Source: Phycisphaerae bacterium (lineage in GTDB: Bacteria; Planctomycetota; Phycisphaerae; Phycisphaerales; UBA1924). Taken from it: 64,000 nucleotides of DNA. The notes beneath the pieces are model-generated. The model ran no database searches. It was not told the DNA's origin and saw only the letters and a list, made by a program, of their open reading frames with translations. The stretch covers positions 31,229 to 95,228 of the forward strand of contig JAUIHS010000018.1 in NCBI GenBank assembly GCA_030432255.1, read 5' to 3'. Below, in pieces: positions 9,389 through 18,990 of the stretch (the first letter of the stretch is position 1; each line of letters begins with the position of its first letter). The position numbers and the translations under genes are program-made.

Positions 9389-11044
9389 ATGAGTGAACGC
9401 ATGGCATGTCGGCAGACCGTGCCAGGCGCAGCGGCTGTGGTGCTCGCTGCGATGGCGGTCCAGAACCTCGAAGCAACCCGGATCAGTGTCGGAGTCCCGG
9501 TGACTCCCGAGCCCTGGTGGCATTCGTCGTATGTGACGGATGGCGGCGGGGCCGGCATCATTCTGACGGACTGGCAATATGCGGAGATCATCGATCGGTA
9601 TACCGGAGGTGACCCGACATGGGACTCCCGTTACCTCTCGGTGGATGTGGTCACCAACGTCTGTTTCGGTGGTGGCTTCCTGAATGACATCGATGCGATC
9701 GCAGGGCTGGAGTATTCGTTCGCATCATCGGTTGACTGGTCGAAGGGCAGCTACAACCATGAGGACATTCTCCCAACGGGCGAGTTCGTCGTCGACAACT
9801 TCCCGCGCGCCTACCGGCAGGCCATTGAAGTGCCGGCAAATTCAATCATCGACTACTTCAACCAGTCCACAACCGGACCCGTCGGAGCGAGGGACCCCTT
9901 CTCTCCCATCACCGTGTATCCGCCCATCGTCCACAACGGCCAGTACAGCTCTGCGGACCCAGCGCCCAATGGATTCAACGACCTCCGCAAGATCGGAGGC
10001 GCGAACCAGTACGTGATCATGGTGGCATGGGGCGGCTTCGAAGCACGCCATGTCATCAACATCGCGCGCATGCGAAGGGCGCTGCTGGCGAGGGGGGTTC
10101 CCGCGGCGAACATCGTTCAACTCTGGGGCTGGCCACAGGGAGACAACCCACCGCTCGCCGCGGGTCCCTGGGCCTCGGTACTCCCCTCCGACCCCGCGCC
10201 CGTCGGCCTCCCCGGCATTGTGTCGACAGACGGCATCACGCCCTTCCACTTTGAGGGGGCGGTCTCAGGTGCGATGTTTGCCGGTGCATTCCCGCTTGCG
10301 GAGAATGGCGCACAACTCCTGATCTACAACACGGGACATGGTGGTCACGCCGTCTCCATTAGCATCTGGCAGTACTACAAGCCGATCTATGGCGGTGAGG
10401 GTGGCGGCGGTGCGGGTGGCACCGGTCAGGGTCGAGGACACGAGATCCCGATCGGTGGACAGGAGACGCCCGGTGACTCAGATGGCTGGCATAACTCGGC
10501 AGCCAGTCCGGACGGTTACCAGTCGATCCAGATCACGTTCGACGAGGCGCCGGAGCCTGACGTCACGCTCTGGATCAACGGGTTCGACTTCGGGTTGCTG
10601 GCCGATTACAGCGTGACGCCCGGTAGTGAACTGCCGCTCGATCCCTACGTGTCGGGTCCGCAGGTGCACTACAGGCTTGACGTTGACCGGGAAGTCCTCG
10701 GATGCACGGCGCCCGGTGTGCATCCCCTCTGTCATCCGGAGTCAATGGACATTCGCTTCTACGGGATGGATCCGGAGACCGCCATGGATTCACCCCGACT
10801 GCTCGGCGTGCGCCTGCTTCGTGGTGACGGTGACACTCTGGTTCACATGCACGAGCACGAGTTGATCCCGACGCCGTGCTACGGTGATGCCAACGGCGAC
10901 CGGGTGGTCGACTTCTCAGATCTCAACGTGCTCCTGATCAACTGGGCGCAGACCACCGCGGAGGGTGATCTGAACTCGGATGGATACGTCAATTTCTCCG
11001 ACCTGAACCTCGTGCTGCTGAACTGGGGAAACGCATGCCCCTGA
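9389..11044 (+). CDS. Exported dockerin-tailed paralogue with permuted clan-CD-like motifs
   Basis: 551-residue paralogue of the protein at 7455-9098, diverged but colinear. It has a short signal-like N-terminus, then TRISVGVPVTPEPWWHSSYV, shared with the paralogue. The Cys strand VDVVTNVCFGGGFLNDI (Cys92), the strand-helix-strand QYVIMVAW…ARHVINIARMRRALLARGV…NIVQLWG (207-246) and the His strand LLIYNTGHGGHAVSI (His317) are all retained in the same swapped order. A glycine-rich loop follows the His motif, and residues 497-551 are the dockerin-like repeats (GDANGDRVVDFSDLN…GDLNSDGYVNFSDLN). GGGAG lies about 8 bases before the ATG. Retention of exactly these residues in two diverged copies argues that they matter. 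The substrate is unknown. Confidence 0.7.
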   Translation: MSERMACRQTVPGAAAVVLAAMAVQNLEATRISVGVPVTPEPWWHSSYVTDGGGAGIILTDWQYAEIIDRYTGGDPTWDSRYLSVDVVTNVCFGGGFLNDIDAIAGLEYSFASSVDWSKGSYNHEDILPTGEFVVDNFPRAYRQAIEVPANSIIDYFNQSTTGPVGARDPFSPITVYPPIVHNGQYSSADPAPNGFNDLRKIGGANQYVIMVAWGGFEARHVINIARMRRALLARGVPAANIVQLWGWPQGDNPPLAAGPWASVLPSDPAPVGLPGIVSTDGITPFHFEGAVSGAMFAGAFPLAENGAQLLIYNTGHGGHAVSISIWQYYKPIYGGEGGGGAGGTGQGRGHEIPIGGQETPGDSDGWHNSAASPDGYQSIQITFDEAPEPDVTLWINGFDFGLLADYSVTPGSELPLDPYVSGPQVHYRLDVDREVLGCTAPGVHPLCHPESMDIRFYGMDPETAMDSPRLLGVRLLRGDGDTLVHMHEHELIPTPCYGDANGDRVVDFSDLNVLLINWAQTTAEGDLNSDGYVNFSDLNLVLLNWGNACP

Positions 11045-11047
11045 AGG

Positions 11048-14000
11048 TCACGAACAGAAGGTGCCCCATGCCTCCAGCAGAATCTCGAGGTCCGTGAAGT
11101 TCACGACGCCGTCGCCGTTCAGGTCGCCGCGGCTGTTCACCTGCCCCCAGTAGTCGAGCAGGACGTTGAGGTCATCGAAGTCGACCGTGAGATCGCAGTT
11201 GGTGTCGCCGGGACATGCGAAGGCGGCATTGATGAAGGCCGTGCCCTGCCCACCGTCTTCCTGACCATCGCCGCCGCAGGCTGAGACGAGGCCGGTGAAG
11301 CTGGCCGCCGTGTTCTGAATCACGATGCGACCGCCACCGCCGCCGCCGGACCATGAGAGGTGTCCTCCGCCCCCCCGCGCGGTCACGGAACCGGTCCCGG
11401 TGAAGTCGTTGCACTCGATCCACAGGCTTCCGCCGGCACCACCGCCCGCATGACCGCTGGGGTAGGCCGCGCCGTCGAGGTTGATCTCACCATCGACATG
11501 CACGTCGCCACCGACGGTGAGACGCAGGGCGCCGCCACCGGCACCACCAGGCACGTTGTTGTCGGTGTCATTCCCGCCGCCCGAGCCGAGCGTCACCGGC
11601 ATCTCGAAGGACCCGTATGCCGGTCCCGGGGTCGCACCCGGGTAGTTGGGATGTCCACTCCCGCCCGTGCCGCCGTGACCACCGCCGCCACCGACTGCAT
11701 CCTCGCCGCCGGCGCCGGGACCCATGCCACCGGGCCAGCCCCGGCCGACCCCACCGATGATGCCACCCGCTTCGACGTCGACATCGCCGGTGAACGTGAG
11801 GTGCATCCCGGCTTCGTTGTGCGGATGCCCGAGGAGCCCCGCGTTGCGAACCAGCAGGTTCGAGTCGAAGGTGTGTGTCCCGGAGAACTCGGTTGCCTCG
11901 CCCACATTGTTGTCGCAGTTGTCGACGATCATGGTCTCTTCCATGGTCGTGTTGTTGATGAGATAGATGGTTCCGGCGCCGCCGTCATTCCGCGCGTTGC
12001 CGCCGCACGCCGTGATCGCTCCCGTGCCGACGCCGCGCTCCGGCGCGAGGGTGTTGAGGTCGTAGCTGATTGAGATGCGACCACCACCACCGCCGCCCGC
12101 CCAGGTGGCGTTACCCGCGCCGCCATGAGCGCGGATCGTGCCGGTGCCGCTGAGTTCGGAAGTCTCGATCCACAGGCTGCCGCCGGACCCGCCGCCGCAC
12201 TGACCCGCCCCGGGATCACCGTCCGCGGAGACGACCCCGTTCACGATGAATCTCGACCCGCACGTGATGCGAAGCGCCGGACCACCAGCCCCGCCAAGTG
12301 AACTCTCGTCCGTGTCATCGCCCGCACCGGAGCCGAGCGTCACGGGCGATTCAACGCTGCCGTAGCAACCGCCGCCGCGCGCCGGATACGAGGGATTGGC
12401 GTTCCCGCCCGCTCCGCCATGCCCGGCACCCGCGGTCACGATGCCGGCTTCACCGGCGCCGGGACCGGACTCATGTGGCCATCCCCGACCGTTTCCGCCG
12501 ATCACGCCCGTCTCTTCGACGAGGATGTCGCCCGCGAAGTCGATGTGTGTCCCCTCGGCCTCGTGCTTATGTGAAACGAGTCCCGCATCACGCACGATGA
12601 GTCCGGCGTTGTAAGCGTTGTAGCCTGAGAACTCCGTGGCCTCGCCCGCATTGTGATTGCAATTCGCCACGATGACGGTCCCGAGGGACGTCGCGTTGTC
12701 CTTGAGGTAGATCGTCCCGGCGCCGCCGTCGAAGCGACCGTTGCCGCCGCAGGCGGTGATCGGGAAGCCGTCACCCCGCGCTGTGGTGAACGCATCGGTG
12801 TCGTAGGTGATGGCGATGCGTCCACCGCCGCCGCCACCCGAGTACGTTGCGTTGGCCGCCCCGCCGTCAGCATTGATACTGCCGATGCCTGCGAGTGTGC
12901 CACAGTCGATCCAGATGCTCCCACCGGCGCCCGCACCGGGCTCATGGGAACCGCCAGCCAGACCGTTTGCAGAGATGACGCCATCAACGGTCAGCGTTTC
13001 CGTGACCGTCAGGTGAATCGCGCCGCCGCCGCTGCCGCCGACGTCCCCCTGGTCAGGATCGGTGCCACCGCCGGACCCGAAGGTGGTCGGCATCTCGACG
13101 GAACCGTAGCAGTCACCACCAATGGCGTTGGGGTAGGCGATATTGCCGTTCGCACCGGCACCGCCATGCCCCGCGCCACCGGAAACCTGTGAGCCCTGCT
13201 GACCGGGTTGCGGGCCGGCGTCCGCGGGGAAGCCGCGGCCATCAAGACTGATCGCCCCGGTCTCTTCGATGGTGCAATGGCCGTCGATGGTGACATCCAG
13301 TCCGTCATCTTCGTGCGCGTGTCCGAAGAATGCACTGTTTCGGATCGTGACGTCAGCGACGATGGTCGTCATACCTGTGAGTTCTGTCGCTTCACCCGCG
13401 TTGTGCGAGCAGTTGTCGAGGAGGAGCGTGGCGTCTCCGGAAGACGTATCGACCGCGTAAATCGTGCCCGCGCCACCGTCGTGGCGACCGCTGCCACCGC
13501 AGGCGCTCATGGTTCCGGTGAACGTATCGGTCCCCGTGTAGACCGCGATGCGGCCGCCACCACCCGCACCGGCATACGTCGCGTTGGCGCTTCCGCCGTT
13601 GGCCCGGATGGTGCCGGTGCCGGTGAGCACTCCCGCCTCAATCCAGAGGCTGCCACCGGCGCCACCACCCGCTTCGAGATTGCTGCCGAGAAAACCATCC
13701 GCGTCCGCGACGCCGTCGAGCGTGAAGGTTCCGCCAACCGTGCAATGGAACGCGCCACCGCCATCACCGCCCGGCGACAGGTTGTCGGGATCCGTGCCGC
13801 CACCCGAGCCATGGGTGGTCGGCATCTCGATGGAACCGTAGCAGCCGCCGCCGAAGGCATTGACGTAGGACGCATTCCCATTGCCACCGGCGCCGCCATG
13901 TCCGGCGCCACCCGCGACCTGGAGGTCCGGCAGGCCCGGCGCCGGGCCACCATCGGGACCGTAGCCACTGCCTGCGACATCGATGCCACTGGTGGCATCG

Positions 14001-15022
14001 CAGAACATGTCACCCGTCACGACAAACACCACCCCCTGCTCACCCTTCGGATGTCCGAGGAAGGCACCATTGGTGAGGGTGGCGTTGCCGTTGATCGTGG
14101 TCGTGCCGACGAAATCGGTGGGCGATGGGCGGTTGTGGCCCATGTTGTCAAGGAAGAGATCCTCGACCCCATTGATGCTCATGAGGATGGTGCCGGCGCC
14201 GCCGTCCCACGTGCCGCTGCCGCCGTATGCGCTGGTCCCGCCCGCAAACACCGATGTGTTGGCATAGATCGCAATGCGACCACCGCCGCCGCCACCCGAC
14301 CACGCCGCGTGACCGATCCCGCCTCGCGCGTTGATGTCACCGTCTCCGGCAAGTTCGTTGCAGTCGATCCAGATGCTGCCGCCCGCGCCGCCGCCGGACT
14401 CATTGCCGTTGAAGTCACCGCCGTTGGCGGCGATCGTCCCGGACACGTCGCACTGACCACCAACGGTCAGACGGATGGCGCCGCCGCCCCGCCCGCCGTT
14501 GACTCCGGGAGAGTCGTCGTTGCCGCCACCGGATCCGAAGGTCGTCGGCGCATGCAGGTCGCCGTACCCCGCGCCGCCGATTGCGTCAGAGTAGGAACCG
14601 TTGCCGTCGCCACCCGCCCCGCCGTGTGCACCGCCTCCCGCGACGTCGTCCGTCCCACCGGCACCCGGACCGGACGCCGGTTCATGGCCGCGAAGGTTGG
14701 CGCGAATGAGGCACCCGCCCGTGATCGTGCAGTCGTTGGTGATCGTCAGGTGCAGCCCGACGGCGTCTGACTCGCCGGACGGGATCGCGCCTCCGACGGA
14801 ATGCGTCACAACGCCATTGTTGATCAGCATCAGGCTGTTGAACGTGTGATCACAGTCGATGGTGAGAATCGCACCGTCGACGATGACATCCATGCCGTCC
14901 AGGGACATGTCTTCGCATCCGACTGTCGTATCAGTCGTGATCATGACGGTGCCGGCGTTGAGACCGGCAGTGAAGGCGACAGCAGTAGCCGCGGCGACGG
15001 ACAGCCTGTGAACAAAGCGCAT
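11048..15022 (-). CDS. Exported glycine-rich repeat protein with dockerin-like tail
   Basis: 1324-residue secreted protein. A signal peptide (MRFVHRLSVAAATAVAFTAG) is followed by five repeats of about 243 residues. Each repeat contains GHGGAGG, a YGS-x-E-x-P segment, a GSGGG-x-D block, GGGAGGS[IL]WI and GGGGGRI[ASV][IV], spaced about 725-750 bases apart at the DNA level. The pattern suggests a parallel beta-helix or similar stacked fold, perhaps an adhesin or matrix protein; no catalytic motif is apparent. The last 55 residues are the dockerin-like double repeat (CPGDTNCDLTVDFDDLN…GDLNGDGVVNFTDLE). The start is chosen at the signal peptide; the open frame continues 168 bases upstream without support. 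It ends three bases from the convergent gene at 9389-11044. Confidence 0.8.
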   Translation of the reverse strand: MRFVHRLSVAAATAVAFTAGLNAGTVMITTDTTVGCEDMSLDGMDVIVDGAILTIDCDHTFNSLMLINNGVVTHSVGGAIPSGESDAVGLHLTITNDCTITGGCLIRANLRGHEPASGPGAGGTDDVAGGGAHGGAGGDGNGSYSDAIGGAGYGDLHAPTTFGSGGGNDDSPGVNGGRGGGAIRLTVGGQCDVSGTIAANGGDFNGNESGGGAGGSIWIDCNELAGDGDINARGGIGHAAWSGGGGGGRIAIYANTSVFAGGTSAYGGSGTWDGGAGTILMSINGVEDLFLDNMGHNRPSPTDFVGTTTINGNATLTNGAFLGHPKGEQGVVFVVTGDMFCDATSGIDVAGSGYGPDGGPAPGLPDLQVAGGAGHGGAGGNGNASYVNAFGGGCYGSIEMPTTHGSGGGTDPDNLSPGGDGGGAFHCTVGGTFTLDGVADADGFLGSNLEAGGGAGGSLWIEAGVLTGTGTIRANGGSANATYAGAGGGGRIAVYTGTDTFTGTMSACGGSGRHDGGAGTIYAVDTSSGDATLLLDNCSHNAGEATELTGMTTIVADVTIRNSAFFGHAHEDDGLDVTIDGHCTIEETGAISLDGRGFPADAGPQPGQQGSQVSGGAGHGGAGANGNIAYPNAIGGDCYGSVEMPTTFGSGGGTDPDQGDVGGSGGGAIHLTVTETLTVDGVISANGLAGGSHEPGAGAGGSIWIDCGTLAGIGSINADGGAANATYSGGGGGGRIAITYDTDAFTTARGDGFPITACGGNGRFDGGAGTIYLKDNATSLGTVIVANCNHNAGEATEFSGYNAYNAGLIVRDAGLVSHKHEAEGTHIDFAGDILVEETGVIGGNGRGWPHESGPGAGEAGIVTAGAGHGGAGGNANPSYPARGGGCYGSVESPVTLGSGAGDDTDESSLGGAGGPALRITCGSRFIVNGVVSADGDPGAGQCGGGSGGSLWIETSELSGTGTIRAHGGAGNATWAGGGGGGRISISYDLNTLAPERGVGTGAITACGGNARNDGGAGTIYLINNTTMEETMIVDNCDNNVGEATEFSGTHTFDSNLLVRNAGLLGHPHNEAGMHLTFTGDVDVEAGGIIGGVGRGWPGGMGPGAGGEDAVGGGGGHGGTGGSGHPNYPGATPGPAYGSFEMPVTLGSGGGNDTDNNVPGGAGGGALRLTVGGDVHVDGEINLDGAAYPSGHAGGGAGGSLWIECNDFTGTGSVTARGGGGHLSWSGGGGGGRIVIQNTAASFTGLVSACGGDGQEDGGQGTAFINAAFACPGDTNCDLTVDFDDLNVLLDYWGQVNSRGDLNGDGVVNFTDLEILLEAWGTFCS

Positions 15023-15315
15023 TGGACTCTCTCCGATGAGATGGCGATCGACTCGAATGACCCGGTCATTCCGCAGTGGGCCATCATAACGGGGGGCCCT
15101 GCGGTTCCCGAGCTGCACCGTGGCAAGAGACCTCAGATCGTGATTCCCGGACCTCTGCGAGCGGCCAGGTGTGGAGATAGGCAAGGGCAATCATCGGCTT
15201 CAGGACTTTCGTCGCCTGATGACGCACAGTGCCCCCGGGGAGAGCAGCGATGCGCAAGATAGACGCGACATCGTGCTGGCGATGCCGCGTCCGGGGCGAT
15301 CGGGGCAAGGCTGGT
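15023..15315. other. Intergenic gap between two dockerin-tailed genes
   Basis: 293 bases between two co-directional minus-strand genes. It should contain the promoter of the glycine-rich protein gene. No terminator, repeat element or RNA was recognised. Confidence 0.4.
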
Positions 15316-18300
15316 TCATCCGCCTGGGAATGGCGTGTCGGCATTGGGACAGACGAGCCCCCAGTTGGCGAGCACCTTGTTGAGATCCTCGAAGTTGACG
15401 CGATCATCACAGTTGACGTCGCCGATGGGCCCGACGGTGTTCCAGTTGCCGAGGACATCATTGAGATCGTCGAAGTTGACGCGCCGATCGCCGGTGCTGT
15501 CGCCGGGACATGGCGTCGATGAGGCATCCGCGGGGTCGGAACAGTTCTCGATCTCATCACGATCGAGCCATGTGTCCTGGTCGCGATCGACGCCCATGCG
15601 GTGCGCCGACTTCCGGGGCGTCACCGTCCACGTCAGTTCGTTGCCGGCCGACGCCTTGCCCTTCATTTCCGTGATCGTATAGAACTCACCCGCGCGGTCG
15701 GACTGGAACAGACCCCCATTAGGCTGGCCCGGCGCGTTGGGGAGATACACGAAGCCGCGACGAAGCCCATCAAAGCGGCCCTTGATGATCAGGCCGGTAT
15801 CAAGTTGGTTGGCTTCGGCGAGCATGTCATTGATGAGCAGTTCCTGTTGCAGCGGCAGGACGCTGCCATCGAGAACGGTGGTCTGCCAGCCGACCGCGGC
15901 ATGCGTGTCCTGGCTGGTTCCGCCGGGCGGCTGTTCAACATCGGTCACGAGACTGTCATCCTCGGTGAGATCGGAACCGGAGAAGGCGAGCATCAGCGCC
16001 ACGAGATCGGCGAGCTCCTGGTCACTGGCGATGGCGAAGATGTCGATGAACTCCTCGATGCCGGGGATGGTGCCGTCATGCAGTTGACCGAACCCGGCAT
16101 TGGCCTCCGTCTTTGCGAATGTCATGCCGGTCTTGTCCTGCATGTTGCGCAGTTGGGAAACCTTGATCGTGCGGTTGCTGGATGCATCGACGCTGACGAG
16201 GTGCCGATGGCGTTCGCCCAGGGGACCGGCGGGGAAGAGGTTGTACTGGGAGCCGTCCCATTCGTAATCGCTGCCTGAACCATGAGGCAGCGCATGACAC
16301 TGCTTGCACTTCACGCCGTCGGTGTTGATGTCCTTGTAGAGGTGAAGACCGTTCACGGCATCACCCGGCGGGAGCGGATCGCCGAGCGCCAGCGTGAAGC
16401 GCCCCGTGGCGTAGTGACCGTCGAGGTCGAGGCTGGTGGGCAGGGAGTTGTCGAAGTTGCGGAAGGGATTGGGCGGGAAGGTGATGGTGTCGAGGTAATT
16501 CTCGAACTGCTGCATCTCCGCCGGGGACGGCTCGGCGTCCTTGCCCTGAAGTCCCACGAAGGCGCCGGAGAACTCCTCGATGCCGAAGCGGTCGCCGCGC
16601 CAGTGGTGCGGCTCATGCCCGATGATGTCCTGGAGTGTCTGGGTGGTCATCGGCCCCTTCATGGGATGCCAGTCCTCGAACTGGAGTGCGGGGGGAACGG
16701 TGAAGGGATCGAATCCAGGCTGACCCGCGCCGAGATTCTGGTCGAGGATGCCGCCGATTTCGATCTCCTCAGCGGGGTTGCCGAGGTCCCACGCGAGTTT
16801 GTCCATGCGGCTGTTGACATGGCACGAGGCGCACGCGATGTGTCCGTTGCCGGAGTTCTTGTGCGTGTCGAAGAGGTGACGACGCCCGACACGGATGACG
16901 TTGGGCGTGGGATCGTAGAAAGAGGCCGTGGCCCGCTCGTGGCTGGTCGCGGTGTTGACGATCGAAATCGTGCCGTCGAAGCGATTCAGGCAGTAGAGCA
17001 GTTCGAGCGCTTCGTGCAGCACGAGACCCGTGGGTCCCTCCCCCACTTCGATCGTGAATTCATCGCCGGGCACACCGGAGTCCGGGATGCGCTGGCCATC
17101 CTGATCGATGCGCACGATGTTGTTGGAACCCATGCCCGCAATCCATGCGGTATCGCCCGCGCTGTTCCAGACGATGGCGCGGGGGTCGCCGATCGACCTG
17201 GCGCGATCTTCAGGAGTGGCCGTGGACTGCAGGTAGTTGAGATGCGGGTTGAGATCTGCGGTGTCCAGCTCCGGAGGACTCAGCGAAGTATTGAAGAGTC
17301 CGACCATCACGCGATGAAAGATGCCGTTGAGATTCGGCTCGAACCGCACCTCGTTGATGCCGTCCGTGCCAATGGTTGTCACCCGCCCGTCATCCGGATT
17401 CACCGCGAGCGCCATGACAATGTTCATCGCACCCGTGCCGTAACCGGTCACCGAGAGCGTGGATGTATCGATGATCGCAAGATCCCGATCGGGAAGATCC
17501 CACCCGATGGGCCGGTTCGACATCCCGGCGTTGGCGCCGGAAACCCACGGACTCCAGTCCGTTCCGTTGTCGTCGAACCACTGGTTGCCATCCTTCTTCA
17601 CGATCAGGCCGACCCGCGGCGGCGGCGGGTTGTTGGGATGCATCGGTGGAACGAACGTGTTGCCGGGACCGTTGGGCGGAGGATTCACACCGCCGTACGG
17701 AGTCCCGGGATTGTTCACCACGCGCGTCAGTCCCGAGAGACCGTGCCCCCCGTTCAGGATCGTCGATGCATTCCCCGAGAAGAAGATGCCGGCGTACACG
17801 GTCTGACCATCGGGGCTCACCGCCAGGGCACGCGGGCTTTCACCGTTGATGTCAATGCTCACCGGCGGCTGATCCGTCGCGGCGGGGTTGAAGACCATGA
17901 TCTCGTCCGTCATCGCACAGGAGACGAACGCCAGGCCAGCATCGCCAGCGAAGACGAGATCCGAGGGTTCGTCCTTGGTGCGCAGGGTCTCCACGACGTT
18001 GCCCTGTGAGAGCCGGACGATGCTGATGTCGTCCGAGATGTGATTGACGACCCAGACCTCGTCGTTGGTTCGGGCCCTGACGGTGACGGGATCCAGCCCG
18101 ACAGGGATGGAGTCAAGATGCTCCAGACCGCCGTCGCCTCCGATGGAGAAGACCTCCAGGCGATTGTCCATGGTGTTGACGGCAAGCAGGCGGGTGCCGT
18201 CAGGGGTCATGTCCAGCGGGTGAATGTGGCCTGATTCCCAGTTGACGAAGGTGTCCGGGACCGGGAAGGGGATCGGAACCGGATGAATGGTCACCGGCGC

Positions 18301-18381
18301 CTGCACCTGGGCGATGGCCGAGGACGCCGCAGCAATGGTCAGCAGGGCCGTTCCGCAGCAACCGAGCACGTGATGGGTCAT
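15316..18381 (-). CDS. Exported beta-propeller / di-haem cytochrome c protein with dockerin-like tail
   Basis: 1021-residue secreted protein. A signal peptide (ending SSAIAQ) is followed by YVTN/lactonase-like propeller repeats (roughly residues 50-500), with blades such as GESPRALAVSPDGQTVYAG. Two c-type haem sites follow: CASCH near residue 515 and CKQCH near residue 692. HALPHG and KVSQLRNM-type segments resemble di-haem cytochrome c peroxidase/MauG-like proteins. The C-terminus carries dockerin-like repeats (CPGDSTGDRRVNFDDLN…GDVNCDDRVNFEDLN). AGGAG sits 9 bases before the ATG. The protein is presumably periplasmic or surface-attached and redox-active; whether it is a peroxidase or an electron carrier cannot be decided. 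It is the fourth dockerin-tailed gene in a row. Confidence 0.85.
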   Translation of the reverse strand: MTHHVLGCCGTALLTIAAASSAIAQVQAPVTIHPVPIPFPVPDTFVNWESGHIHPLDMTPDGTRLLAVNTMDNRLEVFSIGGDGGLEHLDSIPVGLDPVTVRARTNDEVWVVNHISDDISIVRLSQGNVVETLRTKDEPSDLVFAGDAGLAFVSCAMTDEIMVFNPAATDQPPVSIDINGESPRALAVSPDGQTVYAGIFFSGNASTILNGGHGLSGLTRVVNNPGTPYGGVNPPPNGPGNTFVPPMHPNNPPPPRVGLIVKKDGNQWFDDNGTDWSPWVSGANAGMSNRPIGWDLPDRDLAIIDTSTLSVTGYGTGAMNIVMALAVNPDDGRVTTIGTDGINEVRFEPNLNGIFHRVMVGLFNTSLSPPELDTADLNPHLNYLQSTATPEDRARSIGDPRAIVWNSAGDTAWIAGMGSNNIVRIDQDGQRIPDSGVPGDEFTIEVGEGPTGLVLHEALELLYCLNRFDGTISIVNTATSHERATASFYDPTPNVIRVGRRHLFDTHKNSGNGHIACASCHVNSRMDKLAWDLGNPAEEIEIGGILDQNLGAGQPGFDPFTVPPALQFEDWHPMKGPMTTQTLQDIIGHEPHHWRGDRFGIEEFSGAFVGLQGKDAEPSPAEMQQFENYLDTITFPPNPFRNFDNSLPTSLDLDGHYATGRFTLALGDPLPPGDAVNGLHLYKDINTDGVKCKQCHALPHGSGSDYEWDGSQYNLFPAGPLGERHRHLVSVDASSNRTIKVSQLRNMQDKTGMTFAKTEANAGFGQLHDGTIPGIEEFIDIFAIASDQELADLVALMLAFSGSDLTEDDSLVTDVEQPPGGTSQDTHAAVGWQTTVLDGSVLPLQQELLINDMLAEANQLDTGLIIKGRFDGLRRGFVYLPNAPGQPNGGLFQSDRAGEFYTITEMKGKASAGNELTWTVTPRKSAHRMGVDRDQDTWLDRDEIENCSDPADASSTPCPGDSTGDRRVNFDDLNDVLGNWNTVGPIGDVNCDDRVNFEDLNKVLANWGLVCPNADTPFPGG

Positions 18382-18990
18382 GATTTTTCTCCTGGGGGAT
18401 CTGCCTCCATTCTGTCAGGTGAGGGTAAAAGACCGCGCCATGAAGAAAGAAAGGGGAACCAATCCGCGCGGTTGGCGAAAATTTCTGAAGCGTTTCCCAA
18501 AGAAAGTGCGCGTATTTGCCAATTCGGGAACGTTTTCCCGATGAGGCGCGTCCGAGTGAGATGGCTGGATGCAGCCGAGACGCCGGGGCTTGGGATCAGG
18601 GGAACTCGTGGGCTCATTTCCGGGTGAATGAGCCACGTCGTGCTGAGGGGCACGACGACTGGATTTTCGGCAGGTCGGCCGGCATCGCCACGAATGCGAG
18701 CCGCGGCGGCATCCGGAGATGTGTTGTTCCCCCCGTCCCTGTTCGGTTCGGACCGGGGGAATCCAATTTGAAACGTGGGCGGCCCTTCAGGCGATCAACT
18801 CGCCCGGGCTGTGCCTGCGTGCATGAGTTTCTGAGACGAACGCGCCTGAACGGCTGCGGTGCGGTCGTAGTCGGGAGGTTCGGCCGTGCTGACATCACAA
18901 GAGCCCACGACGTGTGGAGCGGATGCGCATGGCCTCATTCCAGAAGGACGCCGCGCCCGCGGCACGGTGTCGGAAAGGCAGGAGGTACCC
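18382..18990. other. Divergent intergenic region with two hairpins
   Basis: 609 bases between the cytochrome-propeller gene and the divergent prepilin gene, unusually A/T-rich near 18420-18540. Hairpin TCGGGAA-CGTT-TTCCCGA lies at 18524-18541. Hairpin CGTCGTGC-TGAGGG-GCACGACG lies at 18636-18657, followed by a short T-rich stretch. No gene longer than a few dozen codons looks real. It probably holds both promoters and possibly a leader RNA. Confidence 0.5.

Noticed and set aside
9389..9520. Frameshift between the two tandem dockerin-tailed genes
   Set aside because: Each gene has its own signal peptide, ribosome site and full tail. The terminator and repeat between them show they are separate units.
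13208..14770. 520-codon open frame on the plus strand
   Set aside because: Antisense to the glycine-rich repeat protein, and its composition mirrors that gene's GGN codons. No ribosome site or domain.
16282..18009. 575-codon open frame on the plus strand
   Set aside because: Antisense to the propeller-cytochrome gene, which has a clear signal peptide, haem sites and a ribosome site.
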